A stretch of 64,000 bases of DNA, from assembly GCA_949293595.1 (NCBI GenBank), contig CASFDW010000002.1, positions 248,001 to 312,000 of the forward strand. Reading direction: 5' to 3'. Shown here piece by piece: positions 51,640 through 60,961 of the stretch (positions are counted from its first letter, which is position 1; every line of letters begins with the position of its first letter). Below the pieces are notes generated by a model. The model was not told where the DNA came from, searched no databases, and saw only the letters and a list, made by a program, of their open reading frames with translations. Position numbers and translations under genes: made by a program. This stretch comes from an uncultured Spirochaetales bacterium. GTDB taxonomy: Bacteria > Spirochaetota > Spirochaetia > Sphaerochaetales > Sphaerochaetaceae.

Positions 51640-52119
51640 AGCATATTACGCATTTCTAGATCAACACCATATATGGAATAAAAAGAAGTTTTTCACAGGT
51701 TTTTCACGGGGTGTCGAAATATCGTGGAAAACACGTTTTACCATACTTTTCAACATTATTTACGGACAAAGTGAAAAAAAATGTTAACTATATATAATAT
51801 AATAAAATAAAAAAGAACAAAATGCTTAGTTTTAAATGAAAGTTATATAAAAAGAGAATAATTTTCCTATATGCCGAAAGTGCAGTATTTTCATGATTTT
51901 TCCCTAGTTTTTCACTAAATTGAACATTTGTTGGATTTTGTGTTAACTATAGATGCCGAATGAAGTTAAAAACTTTTCATACTATTTTTATAAAACACCA
52001 TATATGGTGTTAATAATTAAAACGATGAAAATTTTCCCGCCATATATATCAAAGTATCAATTATGTTTTTCCACAGGAAGAATTTGCAGTCATGCCTGTG
52101 TCGGAACGGAGCATCCTTG
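51640..52119. other. AT-rich intergenic region with palindromes and DnaA-box-like words
   Basis: About 480 bp without a supported gene. AACACCATATATGG occurs at 51663-51676, and as part of the perfect 18-bp palindrome AACACCATATATGGTGTT at 51994-52011. DnaA-box-like words include TTTTTCACA (51689), TTTTTCACG (51701) and TTTTCCACA (52067). Many T/A tracts are present. Function unknown. Confidence 0.5.
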
Positions 52120-52851
52120 TCACCTGTTTCTGATGCTCTGTATGCCGCCCATGACATATATTCCGGCCGTTTCTGCCCTGAGTATGTTGGTGTTTAGCAG
52201 CACAGGAATAAAGCCTGCATCTTCCGCAGCCTGGCACTCTTCGTCCGTGAATCCGCCTTCGCTTCCTATGAGCACGCTTATTGTCTCATCGTCGTTGTTT
52301 TCTAAAACATCGTATAGGTTTCTGCTTTTGTTCCTTTTATCCTGATGGAGGAGCAGTTTAAGACCTTCTGCGTTTTTCAACGCCTCTTCGAACGGAACAT
52401 TGAAGGACAGGCGGCATATTTTTGCGCCGGACTGTTGGACGGCCTCGTTCCGTATGGTTTCCAATCTTTCGATCTCGTGTGCATCCATCTGCTTCTGCTG
52501 TACCAGCTTGCTGGAGATGAAATTGAGTCCGGTTGCCCCGGCTTCCTGAAGCTGGCGTGTGATCTGCGCGTTCTTCTTCCCCTTGCAAATGCATTGGAAC
52601 ACATGGATTGCGACACCTGTGTCCGGATATGAAGGCATCGTGTCAAGGAAATTGTCTTGCGTTGTCGATTTTTCAAGGATCAGGGTGTCGGATGATAGTG
52701 TGGCATCATAAAGGTTTTCCCACGGATCCTTTGCCTTGAATATGGTACCTTCCCTTATACGCAGGACGGTCGAGATGTATTTCATCTCTTTTTCGGACAG
52801 GGGGTATATGGTGCCGTCCATCTTGTTGCCGTTGAGAAGAAATATCCTCAT
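52120..52851 (-). CDS. rsmE: 16S rRNA m3U1498 methyltransferase RsmE
   Basis: This 243-residue SPOUT methyltransferase has an N-terminal PUA-like part (MRIFLLNGNK...ISTVLRIREG) and the knotted SAM site: KLVQQKQ with ERLETIRNEAVQQSGA, SVLIGSEGGFTDEE and LNTNILRAETA. It methylates U1498 of 16S rRNA. The ATG at 52851 overlaps the protease stop as ATGA; the longer frame only shadows that gene. Confidence 0.93.
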   Translation of the reverse strand: MRIFLLNGNKMDGTIYPLSEKEMKYISTVLRIREGTIFKAKDPWENLYDATLSSDTLILEKSTTQDNFLDTMPSYPDTGVAIHVFQCICKGKKNAQITRQLQEAGATGLNFISSKLVQQKQMDAHEIERLETIRNEAVQQSGAKICRLSFNVPFEEALKNAEGLKLLLHQDKRNKSRNLYDVLENNDDETISVLIGSEGGFTDEECQAAEDAGFIPVLLNTNILRAETAGIYVMGGIQSIRNR

Positions 52852-54281
52852 CTGCCTTCCTTTATGAATTCCAATGCCGCGGAAAGTACGGGATCGTAAT
52901 CCGGGGTTGCGACCGGACGATCCCCGATATCCATCGAATAGATGTACTCGTTCCTCATGAGAAGGCACAATATGTCATGTGGAACACCGGTGCCGGCATA
53001 TTGTGATGCGAATTTCTCGATGTTTTCAATGCTGTATCCTGGATTCTCGTTTATGAAGGACTCTATGCTGTCGGTATGCATGAACTCCTCGTATGCCTGC
53101 ATTTCCTCATCGGAGTATTCCTTTTCCTCTATTATGATGTCAGGCTGGATACCGGTCTTGTTTATGTTGTTTCCTTCCGGGGTGTAGTAGTCCGCAGAGG
53201 TGAAGCGTATGAAACCTCCTGCATAAGGTATGACCGATTGCATTATCCCTTTTCCAAACGTCTGCGATCCGATCACCGTGGCTCTTCCGTTCTCCTTTAG
53301 TGCCGCAGTCATTATTTCGCTCGATGATGCCGTTCCTCCGTTGACAAGAAGCACAAGCGGAATGCTTTCATCCATTATCGTGTTTCTGTCCGCCTGGTAT
53401 GTCACATCCGGCATTCCCGAAGTGTCTTTGTACTTTATGCTTACCATGTCGCCGTCCGACAGGAAAAGGTCCGCAATCTCCAGACATGAGTCGACTATTC
53501 CTCCGCCGTTGTTCCTGAGGTCGATTATCAAGGCAGAAGGATTGTCCTTCTTCAGCTCCGAAACCGCCTCCTCGACACTCTTCGCACTTGCTTCGGTGAA
53601 TTCGTATATGCCCAGATATGCGACCCCATCCTCAAGCATGCCGTACACACATGTGGGTATCACCACCTTCTCCGGAACCAGCTTGATCTCGAACGAACTG
53701 GTTCCCCTCAGGACGGAAAGCGTCATTTCCTCGCCTTCGGTACCTCTGAGCAGCTTTGATGCCTCGGTCGCGTCCATGGCCGAAACATCCGTTCCGTCGA
53801 TTGCGCTTATCAGATCGTTCGCCCTGAGTCCGGCACGGTCTGCGGGACCTCCTGGAAACGGCGATACGATTATCAGCATGTATGTTTCGGGATCGTTGTA
53901 ATCTGCGAATGCCGGGTTTACCTTTGAGACATATGTGCCGATTCCGACATATTCTCCCTGTACATCCTCCTCGAAGGACTTTGCATCTTCCGCAGATATG
54001 TAGTATGAGTATTCGTCTCCGAGGCTGTTTACCAGTGCTGCTATGAGATTCTGCGAAACCACCTCGTTGTCGATTTCATATAAAAAGTTCTTGTCCAGAT
54101 AAGCGTAAAGATTGCTTATTGAGTAAAGTATTTCACTTATGCTTTTCTGGCTGACATCCGCACTCTGCATCATGTTCGAAGCAACGATGCCCTGGCTTAT
54201 ATGGTTTTCACTGCTCCCTCCCGCAGGAAGCGTGAGACAAACGGATGCGAGAAGAACCGCGAGAACAAGTTTTTTCATCAT
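52848..54281 (-). CDS. C-terminal processing peptidase (S41, CtpA-like)
   Basis: This 477-residue exported serine protease has a signal peptide (MMKKLVLAVLLASVCLTLPA), a PDZ domain (about 110-200) with FPGGPADRAGLRANDLISAI, and the S41 core with NNGGG, NGGTASSSEI (nucleophile Ser near 319) and TFGKG (Lys344 as general base). It trims proteins in the periplasm. The first ATG at 54281 is supported by TATATT six bases upstream. rsmE is coupled downstream. Confidence 0.92.
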   Translation of the reverse strand: MMKKLVLAVLLASVCLTLPAGGSSENHISQGIVASNMMQSADVSQKSISEILYSISNLYAYLDKNFLYEIDNEVVSQNLIAALVNSLGDEYSYYISAEDAKSFEEDVQGEYVGIGTYVSKVNPAFADYNDPETYMLIIVSPFPGGPADRAGLRANDLISAIDGTDVSAMDATEASKLLRGTEGEEMTLSVLRGTSSFEIKLVPEKVVIPTCVYGMLEDGVAYLGIYEFTEASAKSVEEAVSELKKDNPSALIIDLRNNGGGIVDSCLEIADLFLSDGDMVSIKYKDTSGMPDVTYQADRNTIMDESIPLVLLVNGGTASSSEIMTAALKENGRATVIGSQTFGKGIMQSVIPYAGGFIRFTSADYYTPEGNNINKTGIQPDIIIEEKEYSDEEMQAYEEFMHTDSIESFINENPGYSIENIEKFASQYAGTGVPHDILCLLMRNEYIYSMDIGDRPVATPDYDPVLSAALEFIKEGR

Positions 54282-54293
54282 GTAATTAATATA
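54282..54293 (-). promoter_or_regulatory. Leaderless-type -10 of ctpA-like gene
   Basis: Minus strand TATATT (54288-54293), six bases, ATG at 54281. A partial -35 (TGCACA) lies 18 nt further up. Confidence 0.5.
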
Positions 54294-54339
54294 ACCTAAA
54301 AAGGATGCGGGTGTGCACCTTTTTGAGACGTCAATTTTA

Positions 54340-54375
54340 TTGACCATCCAAAGGTGTAGAATCTATACTCAACTC
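54340..54375 (+). promoter_or_regulatory. Leaderless-type promoter of lgt
   Basis: TTGACC (54340-54345), 18 nt, TATACT (54364-54369), six bases, ATG at 54376. Confidence 0.65.
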
Positions 54376-55389
54376 ATGACCCTTTTCATAGATTATCCTT
54401 CTTGGATAAACCCTTATGTCTTTTCATTCCTGCCTATACGATGGTATGCGGTGATGTATCTGGTGGCGTTTTTCATAACATATCTTCTTTTCAGATACCA
54501 GGTTTCGCATGACGGGATGACGGGAATGTCGAAGGATGAGACCGAGGGGCTGTTTTTTTCATGCATATTGGGGCTGTTTCTTGGTGCAAGGATATTCTCC
54601 TGCCTTTTCTACAGCGATACAGAATATTATCTCACTCATCCTTGGATGATGTTCTGGCCGTTTGAGAACGGAAGGTTCGTCGGGCTTCCGGGCATGAGCT
54701 ATCACGGAGGTGCCGTGGGTTGCTTCATCGGTGGCTGGATATATGCCCGCAGACATGGGTATGGGATCCTTCTTCTTACCGACATGATGTGTGCGGGAAT
54801 ACCGCTGGGATATACTTTCGGAAGGATTGGTAATTTCATAAACGGTGAACTTTTCGGCAGGGTCACGACATCGGCTGCAGGCATGGTGTTTCCGGCAGCC
54901 GAACGTTTTTCCACAACGCATGAATGGGTCAGGAAGGTGGCCGATGACATTGGAATGGGGTATGCATACGGAGACATGCTCAACCTGCCGCGGCATCCGG
55001 CTCAGCTTTACGAGGCTTTTTTTGAGGGTGTCGTGCTTTTCGTCTTCCTGTGGTTCGTGATCAGGCCCATGAAATATCGCAGGAGATGGGGGGATGGGAC
55101 CGTCTTCGCCTCGTATCTGATGGGATACGGCTTCGTGAGATTCTTCATCGAATATTTGCGGGAGCCCGATGCATACCCTGGATACGTGATCAAATGGGGA
55201 GGCGGAAGCGACAACATTGCGATCTTCACGTCCTTTTTGAACATCAGCAGGGGACAGGTTTTTTGTTTCTTGATGGTCTTATGCGGCATTTTGCTGCTTT
55301 TGGTTGTGAATTTTAGGAGGAAACACGATGAAGGAAACGGACAGCAGGGTGGAAAACCTGAGAAGAATCCTGGAAGAAAGAGGGTTTGA
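54376..55389 (+). CDS. lgt: Prolipoprotein diacylglyceryl transferase
   Basis: It attaches diacylglycerol to the lipobox cysteine of prolipoproteins. The 337-residue membrane protein has about seven membrane segments, SYHGGAVGCFIGGWIYARRHG and the signature GRIGNFINGELFGR. The ATG at 54376 is set by the promoter six bases upstream. The basic C-terminal tail overlaps the aminopeptidase gene by 62 bp. The peptide-binding lipoprotein in this window would be one client. Confidence 0.94.
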   Translation: MTLFIDYPSWINPYVFSFLPIRWYAVMYLVAFFITYLLFRYQVSHDGMTGMSKDETEGLFFSCILGLFLGARIFSCLFYSDTEYYLTHPWMMFWPFENGRFVGLPGMSYHGGAVGCFIGGWIYARRHGYGILLLTDMMCAGIPLGYTFGRIGNFINGELFGRVTTSAAGMVFPAAERFSTTHEWVRKVADDIGMGYAYGDMLNLPRHPAQLYEAFFEGVVLFVFLWFVIRPMKYRRRWGDGTVFASYLMGYGFVRFFIEYLREPDAYPGYVIKWGGGSDNIAIFTSFLNISRGQVFCFLMVLCGILLLLVVNFRRKHDEGNGQQGGKPEKNPGRKRV

Positions 55390-57088
55390 CGCGTATTTTG
55401 TCTCCGGTTCGGATCCGCATCAGGGCGAATATGTTGCGCCACGCTGGAGGACCAGGTATTTCATTTCGGGGTTTTCAGGATCCGCAGGACAGGTTTTGGT
55501 GACCCGCAAGGATGCGGTGCTGTGGACAGACAGCCGGTATTTCATCCAGGCGGAAAAAGAGATCGGAGGTACTTGCTTCACGATGCTGAAGCAGGAGACG
55601 GACGATCCGGACATGGTGGACTGGATAAAAAGCAATTTAGGCCGTGGTGCGAGGATTGCTGTCGAGGATTCCGAGATTTCCATATCCGCGTTTGAAAATC
55701 TTGAAAAAAAACTTGGTACGGACGCCGTTCTCGTGCCTGTTTCCGGAATCATGGATGAAATATGGAAGGCTAGGCCAGGCGTTCCCGAGACCCCGGTCGT
55801 CGTGATGGACCTGGCCTATGCTGGAAAAACAAGCGGCGACAAGATTGCTTCCGTAAGGAAGGCTTTGGAAGAAAAGGGGTGCTCCTGGACCTTCATGGCA
55901 AGCCTCGATGATATCGCATGGCTGACAAACCTGCGTGCCGACGACATCATGTATAATCCGGTCTTCTATTCATATTTTTTCATTTCCATGGACAGGGCTG
56001 TGCTTTTCACATCAAAAAGAAGGTTCGAGGGTCTCGACCTGGCAGACCTTCCTTTTGAAGTCATGGATTACGACCAGGTATGCGATGTTGTTTCATCTCT
56101 GGCCTGTGGAAAGGGCTATTACAATCCGGAAAGGATTGTGATGACATTCAAGGGCATAATGGATGGCAATCCGTGTTCGACAGGTGCCGATCTGACGACG
56201 CTCATGAAGGCAAGGAAGAACGTGTTGGAGATGGAAGGCATGAGAAAGGCGCATTTCGAGGATGCCGTCGCCTTCGTCAATTTCCTTGCGCATCTGGACA
56301 CATCCGGAAAGACCGACGAGCTTGAGATCGAGAGGAGGCTGGAGGACGAAAGGAGGAGGAGACCTCTTTTCCTCGGCCCTTCGTTCGCAACAATCGCCGG
56401 TTTCAGGGAAAACGGGGCCATGTGCCATTATCGTGCCTTGGAGGATGATTTCAAGGTAGTGGAGGGCAACGGCCTTCTTGTTCTGGATTCCGGCGGACAA
56501 TATGAATGCGGCACAACAGACATCACAAGAACACTTTTGTTCGGAGAAGCAGGAGAGGAGGAGAAGAGGGATTATACATTGGTTCTCAAAGGACATCTTG
56601 CACTTGCCTTCCAAAGATTCATCAAAGGTACAAGGGGTGTCCAGCTCGATGTGCTGGCAAAGCAGTTTCTGTGGCAGTCTGGACAGTCTTTCTTCCATGG
56701 TACGGGCCACGGGGTCGGGTGCAGGCTGAACGTGCATGAGGGACCGATGAGGATTTCATCCGCGCTCATCGATGTCCCGCTCGAGGAGGGTATGGTCATA
56801 TCCGACGAGCCCGGGCTTTATAAGGAAGGTCGTTACGGGATAAGGATCGAGAACCTCCTGGCCGTGAAGGATGATGTGGAGACGGAATTTGGCAGATTCA
56901 TGAGCTTCGAGGTCCTCACTCTCGTGCCTTATGAAAAGAAGCTGATAGATACCAGATATCTCAGCGATATCGAGATAAATGCGATCAACAGCTATCACAA
57001 ATGGGTATATGAGGAGCTGAAGGATCATGTGGATGAGGATGCCCTTCCATATCTTGAAAACGCTACTTCACCTATTGTAAGGAAATAG
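55328..57088 (+). CDS. Xaa-Pro aminopeptidase P (M24B)
   Basis: This 586-residue cytoplasmic metallopeptidase removes N-terminal residues before proline. It has two N-terminal creatinase-like domains (FVSGSDPHQGEYVAPRW, then YTLWTD-type strands) and a pita-bread catalytic domain with metal ligands in LVLDSGGQYECGTTDITRT, FFHGTGHGVGCRLNVHEGP, ISDEPGLYKEGRYGIRIEN. The length suits the long aminopeptidase P type. TAGGAGG at 55314-55320 fixes the ATG at 55328, inside the lgt 3' end. Confidence 0.93.
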   Translation: MKETDSRVENLRRILEERGFDAYFVSGSDPHQGEYVAPRWRTRYFISGFSGSAGQVLVTRKDAVLWTDSRYFIQAEKEIGGTCFTMLKQETDDPDMVDWIKSNLGRGARIAVEDSEISISAFENLEKKLGTDAVLVPVSGIMDEIWKARPGVPETPVVVMDLAYAGKTSGDKIASVRKALEEKGCSWTFMASLDDIAWLTNLRADDIMYNPVFYSYFFISMDRAVLFTSKRRFEGLDLADLPFEVMDYDQVCDVVSSLACGKGYYNPERIVMTFKGIMDGNPCSTGADLTTLMKARKNVLEMEGMRKAHFEDAVAFVNFLAHLDTSGKTDELEIERRLEDERRRRPLFLGPSFATIAGFRENGAMCHYRALEDDFKVVEGNGLLVLDSGGQYECGTTDITRTLLFGEAGEEEKRDYTLVLKGHLALAFQRFIKGTRGVQLDVLAKQFLWQSGQSFFHGTGHGVGCRLNVHEGPMRISSALIDVPLEEGMVISDEPGLYKEGRYGIRIENLLAVKDDVETEFGRFMSFEVLTLVPYEKKLIDTRYLSDIEINAINSYHKWVYEELKDHVDEDALPYLENATSPIVRK

Positions 57089-57122
57089 GATATATTTTAA
57101 GCATAGTAGGAGATTGTTCATC

Positions 57123-58772
57123 ATGGTTGAACCACTTAAGAAAAATAACAGAATAGTCCGCAAGGGACCCGTGGTGCTTGTCATCATGGACGGCGTGGGT
57201 TATGGCAAATACAGCGAAGGCGATGCCGTCGCAGCCGCCATGACAAGGAATCTGGACAAGCTTCTCGCCACCTGTCCTAATACAAAGCTCAAGGCACACG
57301 GCCTTGCTGTGGGGCTTCCGAGCGATGCCGACATGGGCAACAGCGAGGTAGGTCACAACGCAATGGGTTGCGGAAGGGTTTTCGCGCAGGGTGCCAAACT
57401 TGTTGCGAACTCGATCGATTCCGGTGCCATGTATGCCGGTGATACATGGAAGAAGCTTGTCAGCAATTGTCTCGACAATAATTCCACCCTTCATTTCATC
57501 GGTCTTCTTAGCGATGGGAACGTCCATTCCCATATCGACAACCTCAAGAAGATGATTGTTGAGGCCAAGAAGGAAGGTGTAAGGAAGGTAAGGGTACATG
57601 CACTTCTCGACGGAAGGGATGTCGGGGAGATGTCAGCCCTCGATTATTTCGATCCGTTCGCGGATTTCCTTGCGGATCTTTCCAAGGACGGCACCTTCGA
57701 TGCGAGGATCGCAAGCGGTGGCGGCAGGATGGTAATAACCATGGACCGCTATAACGCGAACTGGGATATGGTTAAGAACGGATGGTATACCCATGTTCTC
57801 GGAGAAGGAAGGAAGTTCGCTTCCGCCCATGAGGCAATCGAGACCCTTAGAAAGGAGACGGGTGCCATCGACCAGGATCTTCCGGCGTTCGTGATTGCGG
57901 AGGATGGCAGGCCTGTAGGAACGATTGAGGATGGTGACAGCGTCATCCTTTTCAACTTCCGCGGAGACAGGGCCATCGAGATTTCGAGGGCATTTGACGA
58001 GAAGGATTTCTCCGAGTTCGACAGGAAGAGGTATCCCAACGTGCAGTATGCCGGAATGATGGAGTATGATGGGGATCTCCATATCCCACAGCAGTATCTC
58101 GTATCTCCTCCTGCAATCGACAGGACAATGGCGGAGTACCTCTGTGCCTCTGGCGTGAAGCAGTTCAGCATCTCCGAGACACAGAAGTTCGGTCATGTGA
58201 CCTATTTCTTCAACGGCAACAAGAGCGGCAAGTTCGACGACAAGCTGGAGGAGTATGTCGAGATTCCTTCGGACAAGGTTCCTTTCGAACAGCGGCCATG
58301 GATGAAGTGCGCGGAGATCGCCGACCGTGTCATCAGCGAGATTGAGAGCGGCAGGTGGCAGCTTATAAAGCTGAACTTCCCGAACGGCGACATGGTCGGG
58401 CATACCGGGGTGTTCGAGGCTGTCGTATGCTCGATGGAGGGCATGGACCTGCAGATCGGAAGGATCAGGGATGCGGTGGAGAAGGCCGGAGGTGTCATGA
58501 TTGTCACAGCCGACCACGGAAATGCCGACGACATGTACGAGCATGACAAGACCGGGGCTGTGAAGCTGAAGAAGGATGGCGAGCCGAAGGCTAAGACAAG
58601 CCATTCGCTCAATCCGGTTCCTTGCATCATCTTCGATCCCTGCTATGCTGGGGAGTATTCGAAGGATCTCAACACAGGTCTCGGTATCTCATCCATTCCT
58701 GCGACTCTGATGAACTTCCTTGGTTTCGACGCACCTGCCGATTACGATAGGAGCGTCATCAATTTGGCCTGA
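57123..58772 (+). CDS. gpmI: 2,3-bisphosphoglycerate-independent phosphoglycerate mutase
   Basis: It interconverts 3- and 2-phosphoglycerate in glycolysis. The 549-residue Mn-dependent enzyme has IMDGVGYG, the phospho-Ser motif MGNSEVGHNAMGCGR (Ser74), LLDGRDVGE, FNFRGDRAIEISRAF and the late metal site TADHGNADDM. The ATG at 57123 has TAGGAG upstream at a slightly long spacing. Confidence 0.95.
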   Translation: MVEPLKKNNRIVRKGPVVLVIMDGVGYGKYSEGDAVAAAMTRNLDKLLATCPNTKLKAHGLAVGLPSDADMGNSEVGHNAMGCGRVFAQGAKLVANSIDSGAMYAGDTWKKLVSNCLDNNSTLHFIGLLSDGNVHSHIDNLKKMIVEAKKEGVRKVRVHALLDGRDVGEMSALDYFDPFADFLADLSKDGTFDARIASGGGRMVITMDRYNANWDMVKNGWYTHVLGEGRKFASAHEAIETLRKETGAIDQDLPAFVIAEDGRPVGTIEDGDSVILFNFRGDRAIEISRAFDEKDFSEFDRKRYPNVQYAGMMEYDGDLHIPQQYLVSPPAIDRTMAEYLCASGVKQFSISETQKFGHVTYFFNGNKSGKFDDKLEEYVEIPSDKVPFEQRPWMKCAEIADRVISEIESGRWQLIKLNFPNGDMVGHTGVFEAVVCSMEGMDLQIGRIRDAVEKAGGVMIVTADHGNADDMYEHDKTGAVKLKKDGEPKAKTSHSLNPVPCIIFDPCYAGEYSKDLNTGLGISSIPATLMNFLGFDAPADYDRSVINLA

Positions 58773-58796
58773 AGATGGTTTGAAAATCATCATGAT

Positions 58797-58829
58797 GCCC
58801 ATCCTGGATGAACCGGGATGGGCTGTTTA
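58797..58829 (+). terminator. Hairpin after gpmI
   Basis: An 8-bp stem (GCCCATCC / GGATGGGC) with an 11-nt loop, then TGTTTAA; the T run is weak. Confidence 0.6.
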
Positions 58830-58867
58830 ATGACATTTTGCAAGGACTCTGCCTTTGAGACGATGGT

Positions 58868-59629
58868 TCAGAAGGTTTCCTTGCTTGTTATTATGAGCAT
58901 AATGAATCCTACGATGAAAAGAAGGCAGACGAGGAGGATCATTATCGGGCTTTCGGCCGAGAACATGCCATAGTTGCCGATTATCAGCAGGATGTACGAT
59001 ATGCTCCGCTTTATGTTGTGGGCGGTCTTTTCGTTTATGGCTGCGATCACATATGTGGCTATGGAGGCAAGATTGATCAATCCGATTGCGAATGAGAAAT
59101 ACACATCGTAGATAGACCCGAAGTATTTTATGTTCTCGTGTGCTGCGGATGTGTTCGGTGCCATTATTGAAAGCACGAGCGAGCAGGCAAGTGCTATGAG
59201 GACGTATGTTCCTGTCTGTGTTATGTTGGATCCCAGATAAAGAAGGCTTGTGAAAATGAACAGGACCGCACATGACAGGAATGAGAACCTTATCAGCACG
59301 TTGATTGTCGTTGGTGCGAATATCAGTATCCCTGTTTCTGTGAAATAATCGGGTATGAACGCCACGCACTGCAGGCTCATGAAAAGAAACAGCAGGGGCA
59401 GTATGCCACCTTCAGGAGTATGGCTTCTGTGCCGGATCTTTATAAGAAAGCTGGAAATGAGAGAAAAGAACAGTACAATCGCTTCCGGAGCCGTCTCAAG
59501 GTACAACCCGAGGTCTGTTGCGCGGCCGTTTCCAATACCGAGGGAGAATGTATGGATCACCAACGCACCAAGGATGAATGTCACTATGCACTGCATGAGC
59601 AGGATGATCCTTGAAACGATCTTGTCCAT
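58868..59629 (-). CDS. Multi-pass membrane protein of unknown function
   Basis: I do not recognise this 253-residue protein. It has about seven or eight hydrophobic segments (for example ILLMQCIVTFILGALVIHTF, EAIVLFFSLISSFLI, INVLIRFSFLSCAVLFIFTS, SPIMILLVCLLFIVGFIMLI) and short loops. It starts on the stop of the upstream symporter gene (TGATG), so the two are made together and may work together. No enzyme motif is visible. Confidence 0.75.
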   Translation of the reverse strand: MDKIVSRIILLMQCIVTFILGALVIHTFSLGIGNGRATDLGLYLETAPEAIVLFFSLISSFLIKIRHRSHTPEGGILPLLFLFMSLQCVAFIPDYFTETGILIFAPTTINVLIRFSFLSCAVLFIFTSLLYLGSNITQTGTYVLIALACSLVLSIMAPNTSAAHENIKYFGSIYDVYFSFAIGLINLASIATYVIAAINEKTAHNIKRSISYILLIIGNYGMFSAESPIMILLVCLLFIVGFIMLIITSKETF

Positions 59630-60873
59630 CAGATGAGATCCTTGTACGGTGCTTCCGTGTCTATGTTGATGTTCGCTGCGGCAATCTTTCCCGAAAGGAA
59701 TGCGATTGCTGCATCAAGCATCGAGGCAAGACCTCCGACAAGCGGAATTATCGATATTATCGCGGCTTCCGCACCATAAAGGTTGACATTCAAAAGCTTG
59801 AGCACCAGGAATGTGCCTATCACGGTTTCCATCGTCGGGAAGAACGCAAGGGAGAACGAGACAAGACTTGATGCGAATGCCGTCAGAAGCGCTATGTTGA
59901 CGTCCATGCTTCCCGTTATCGCATATATCATCGAAAGGGTGATGGTGGTTATGATCGAGGCGCTGCCTCCTCTCGAAACAAGCAGGCTGAACGTTCCCGT
60001 GCTGCTGGATATCCTTTTCTGCACCCCCTGGTTGGTCCTGGACAGCGAAAGCATTGCCGGATAGCAGAAAAGGACGTCTGCGCTCGTCAATGCCAAAATG
60101 AGGGATGCCGTCTGCTGGTGCAGGCTCTTGTACGGGTTCCTCTTGAAGCCTGTCATGAACGAGAACAGCAGCGGAAGAAGTATCAGAAGTATTATCAGGG
60201 CCGTGGCGCAGATGCATATTGCAAAGACAGGCGCGGCAAGGACCGTCTTCTCCTTGTAAAGATTCATGAAAAAGCTGCTTGCCGAGAAGAATACCATGAT
60301 GTATCCGAACACAGCATAGAATTTGGCGATTCTGTACATCACCTCCGAAAAGGAGTTCATCACCGCGTAAGCCGGCCGTATCGTGTCCGAACTGGGCTTC
60401 AGGAAGCATCCGAACAGCCACATGACAATCGTGAGTGCAACGATCATCCTCGAGGATATCATGATCGTATAGAACGGATTGATCGGATGGAATGCGGACA
60501 GGGAATCCTGAAGCATGTACCATGTGTACGATCCCACAATGTCACCTGAGGATCCTGCGCTGCTCGTGACGGGAAACACGAACGGGAATGCTATGTACAG
60601 CAGGCTTGATACGAATGGAAGCAGCAACGTGGTCAATATGGTCCATAGAATGATGTTCTTCGCACATCTGCCTCCTATCCTGTCCTTTCTTATCGAGGCT
60701 ATTGCACTCGGGAAGGAAAAAACTATCATCGGAATAGTGATGAACATTCCGAGGTTTATCAGATAAGAGGTGATGGCGTCGATCGCCGCCGATGCACCTG
60801 CGATGTTTCCGAACAGCAATGCCACGGCAAGTCCCATCAGCAGCGCTGTCGTATAGGTGATCCACGTTTTCAT
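59629..60873 (-). CDS. Dicarboxylate/amino acid:cation symporter (DAACS family)
   Basis: This 414-residue transporter has eight or so membrane segments, re-entrant loops and the family region LVSRGGSASIITTITLSM, with GGLASMLDAAIAFLSG in place of the usual C-terminal motif. It likely imports an acidic or neutral amino acid or dicarboxylate with sodium or protons. It is more diverged than GltP; the substrate cannot be read. A promoter ends six bases before its ATG. Confidence 0.85.
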   Translation of the reverse strand: MKTWITYTTALLMGLAVALLFGNIAGASAAIDAITSYLINLGMFITIPMIVFSFPSAIASIRKDRIGGRCAKNIILWTILTTLLLPFVSSLLYIAFPFVFPVTSSAGSSGDIVGSYTWYMLQDSLSAFHPINPFYTIMISSRMIVALTIVMWLFGCFLKPSSDTIRPAYAVMNSFSEVMYRIAKFYAVFGYIMVFFSASSFFMNLYKEKTVLAAPVFAICICATALIILLILLPLLFSFMTGFKRNPYKSLHQQTASLILALTSADVLFCYPAMLSLSRTNQGVQKRISSSTGTFSLLVSRGGSASIITTITLSMIYAITGSMDVNIALLTAFASSLVSFSLAFFPTMETVIGTFLVLKLLNVNLYGAEAAIISIIPLVGGLASMLDAAIAFLSGKIAAANINIDTEAPYKDLI

Positions 60874-60908
60874 AAGAAAATTTTACTTCAGCCGTCTGAT
60901 ATAGTCAA
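60874..60908 (-). promoter_or_regulatory. Leaderless-type promoter of the DAACS symporter
   Basis: Minus strand TTGACT (60903-60908), 17 nt, TAAAAT (60880-60885), six bases, ATG. Confidence 0.65.
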
Positions 60909-60914
60909 CAAAAG

Positions 60915-60946
60915 CAAAGGGGAGGCCGTCCGGCCATCCCCTTCGT
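60915..60946 (-). terminator. Terminator after GH13 gene
   Basis: Minus strand stem AGGGGATGGCC / GGCCTCCCCT with a 4-nt loop and one mismatch, followed by TTTTGC. It sits just before the -35 of the next gene on the strand. Confidence 0.8.
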
Positions 60947-60961
60947 TTGTTTTCTTGTTGC

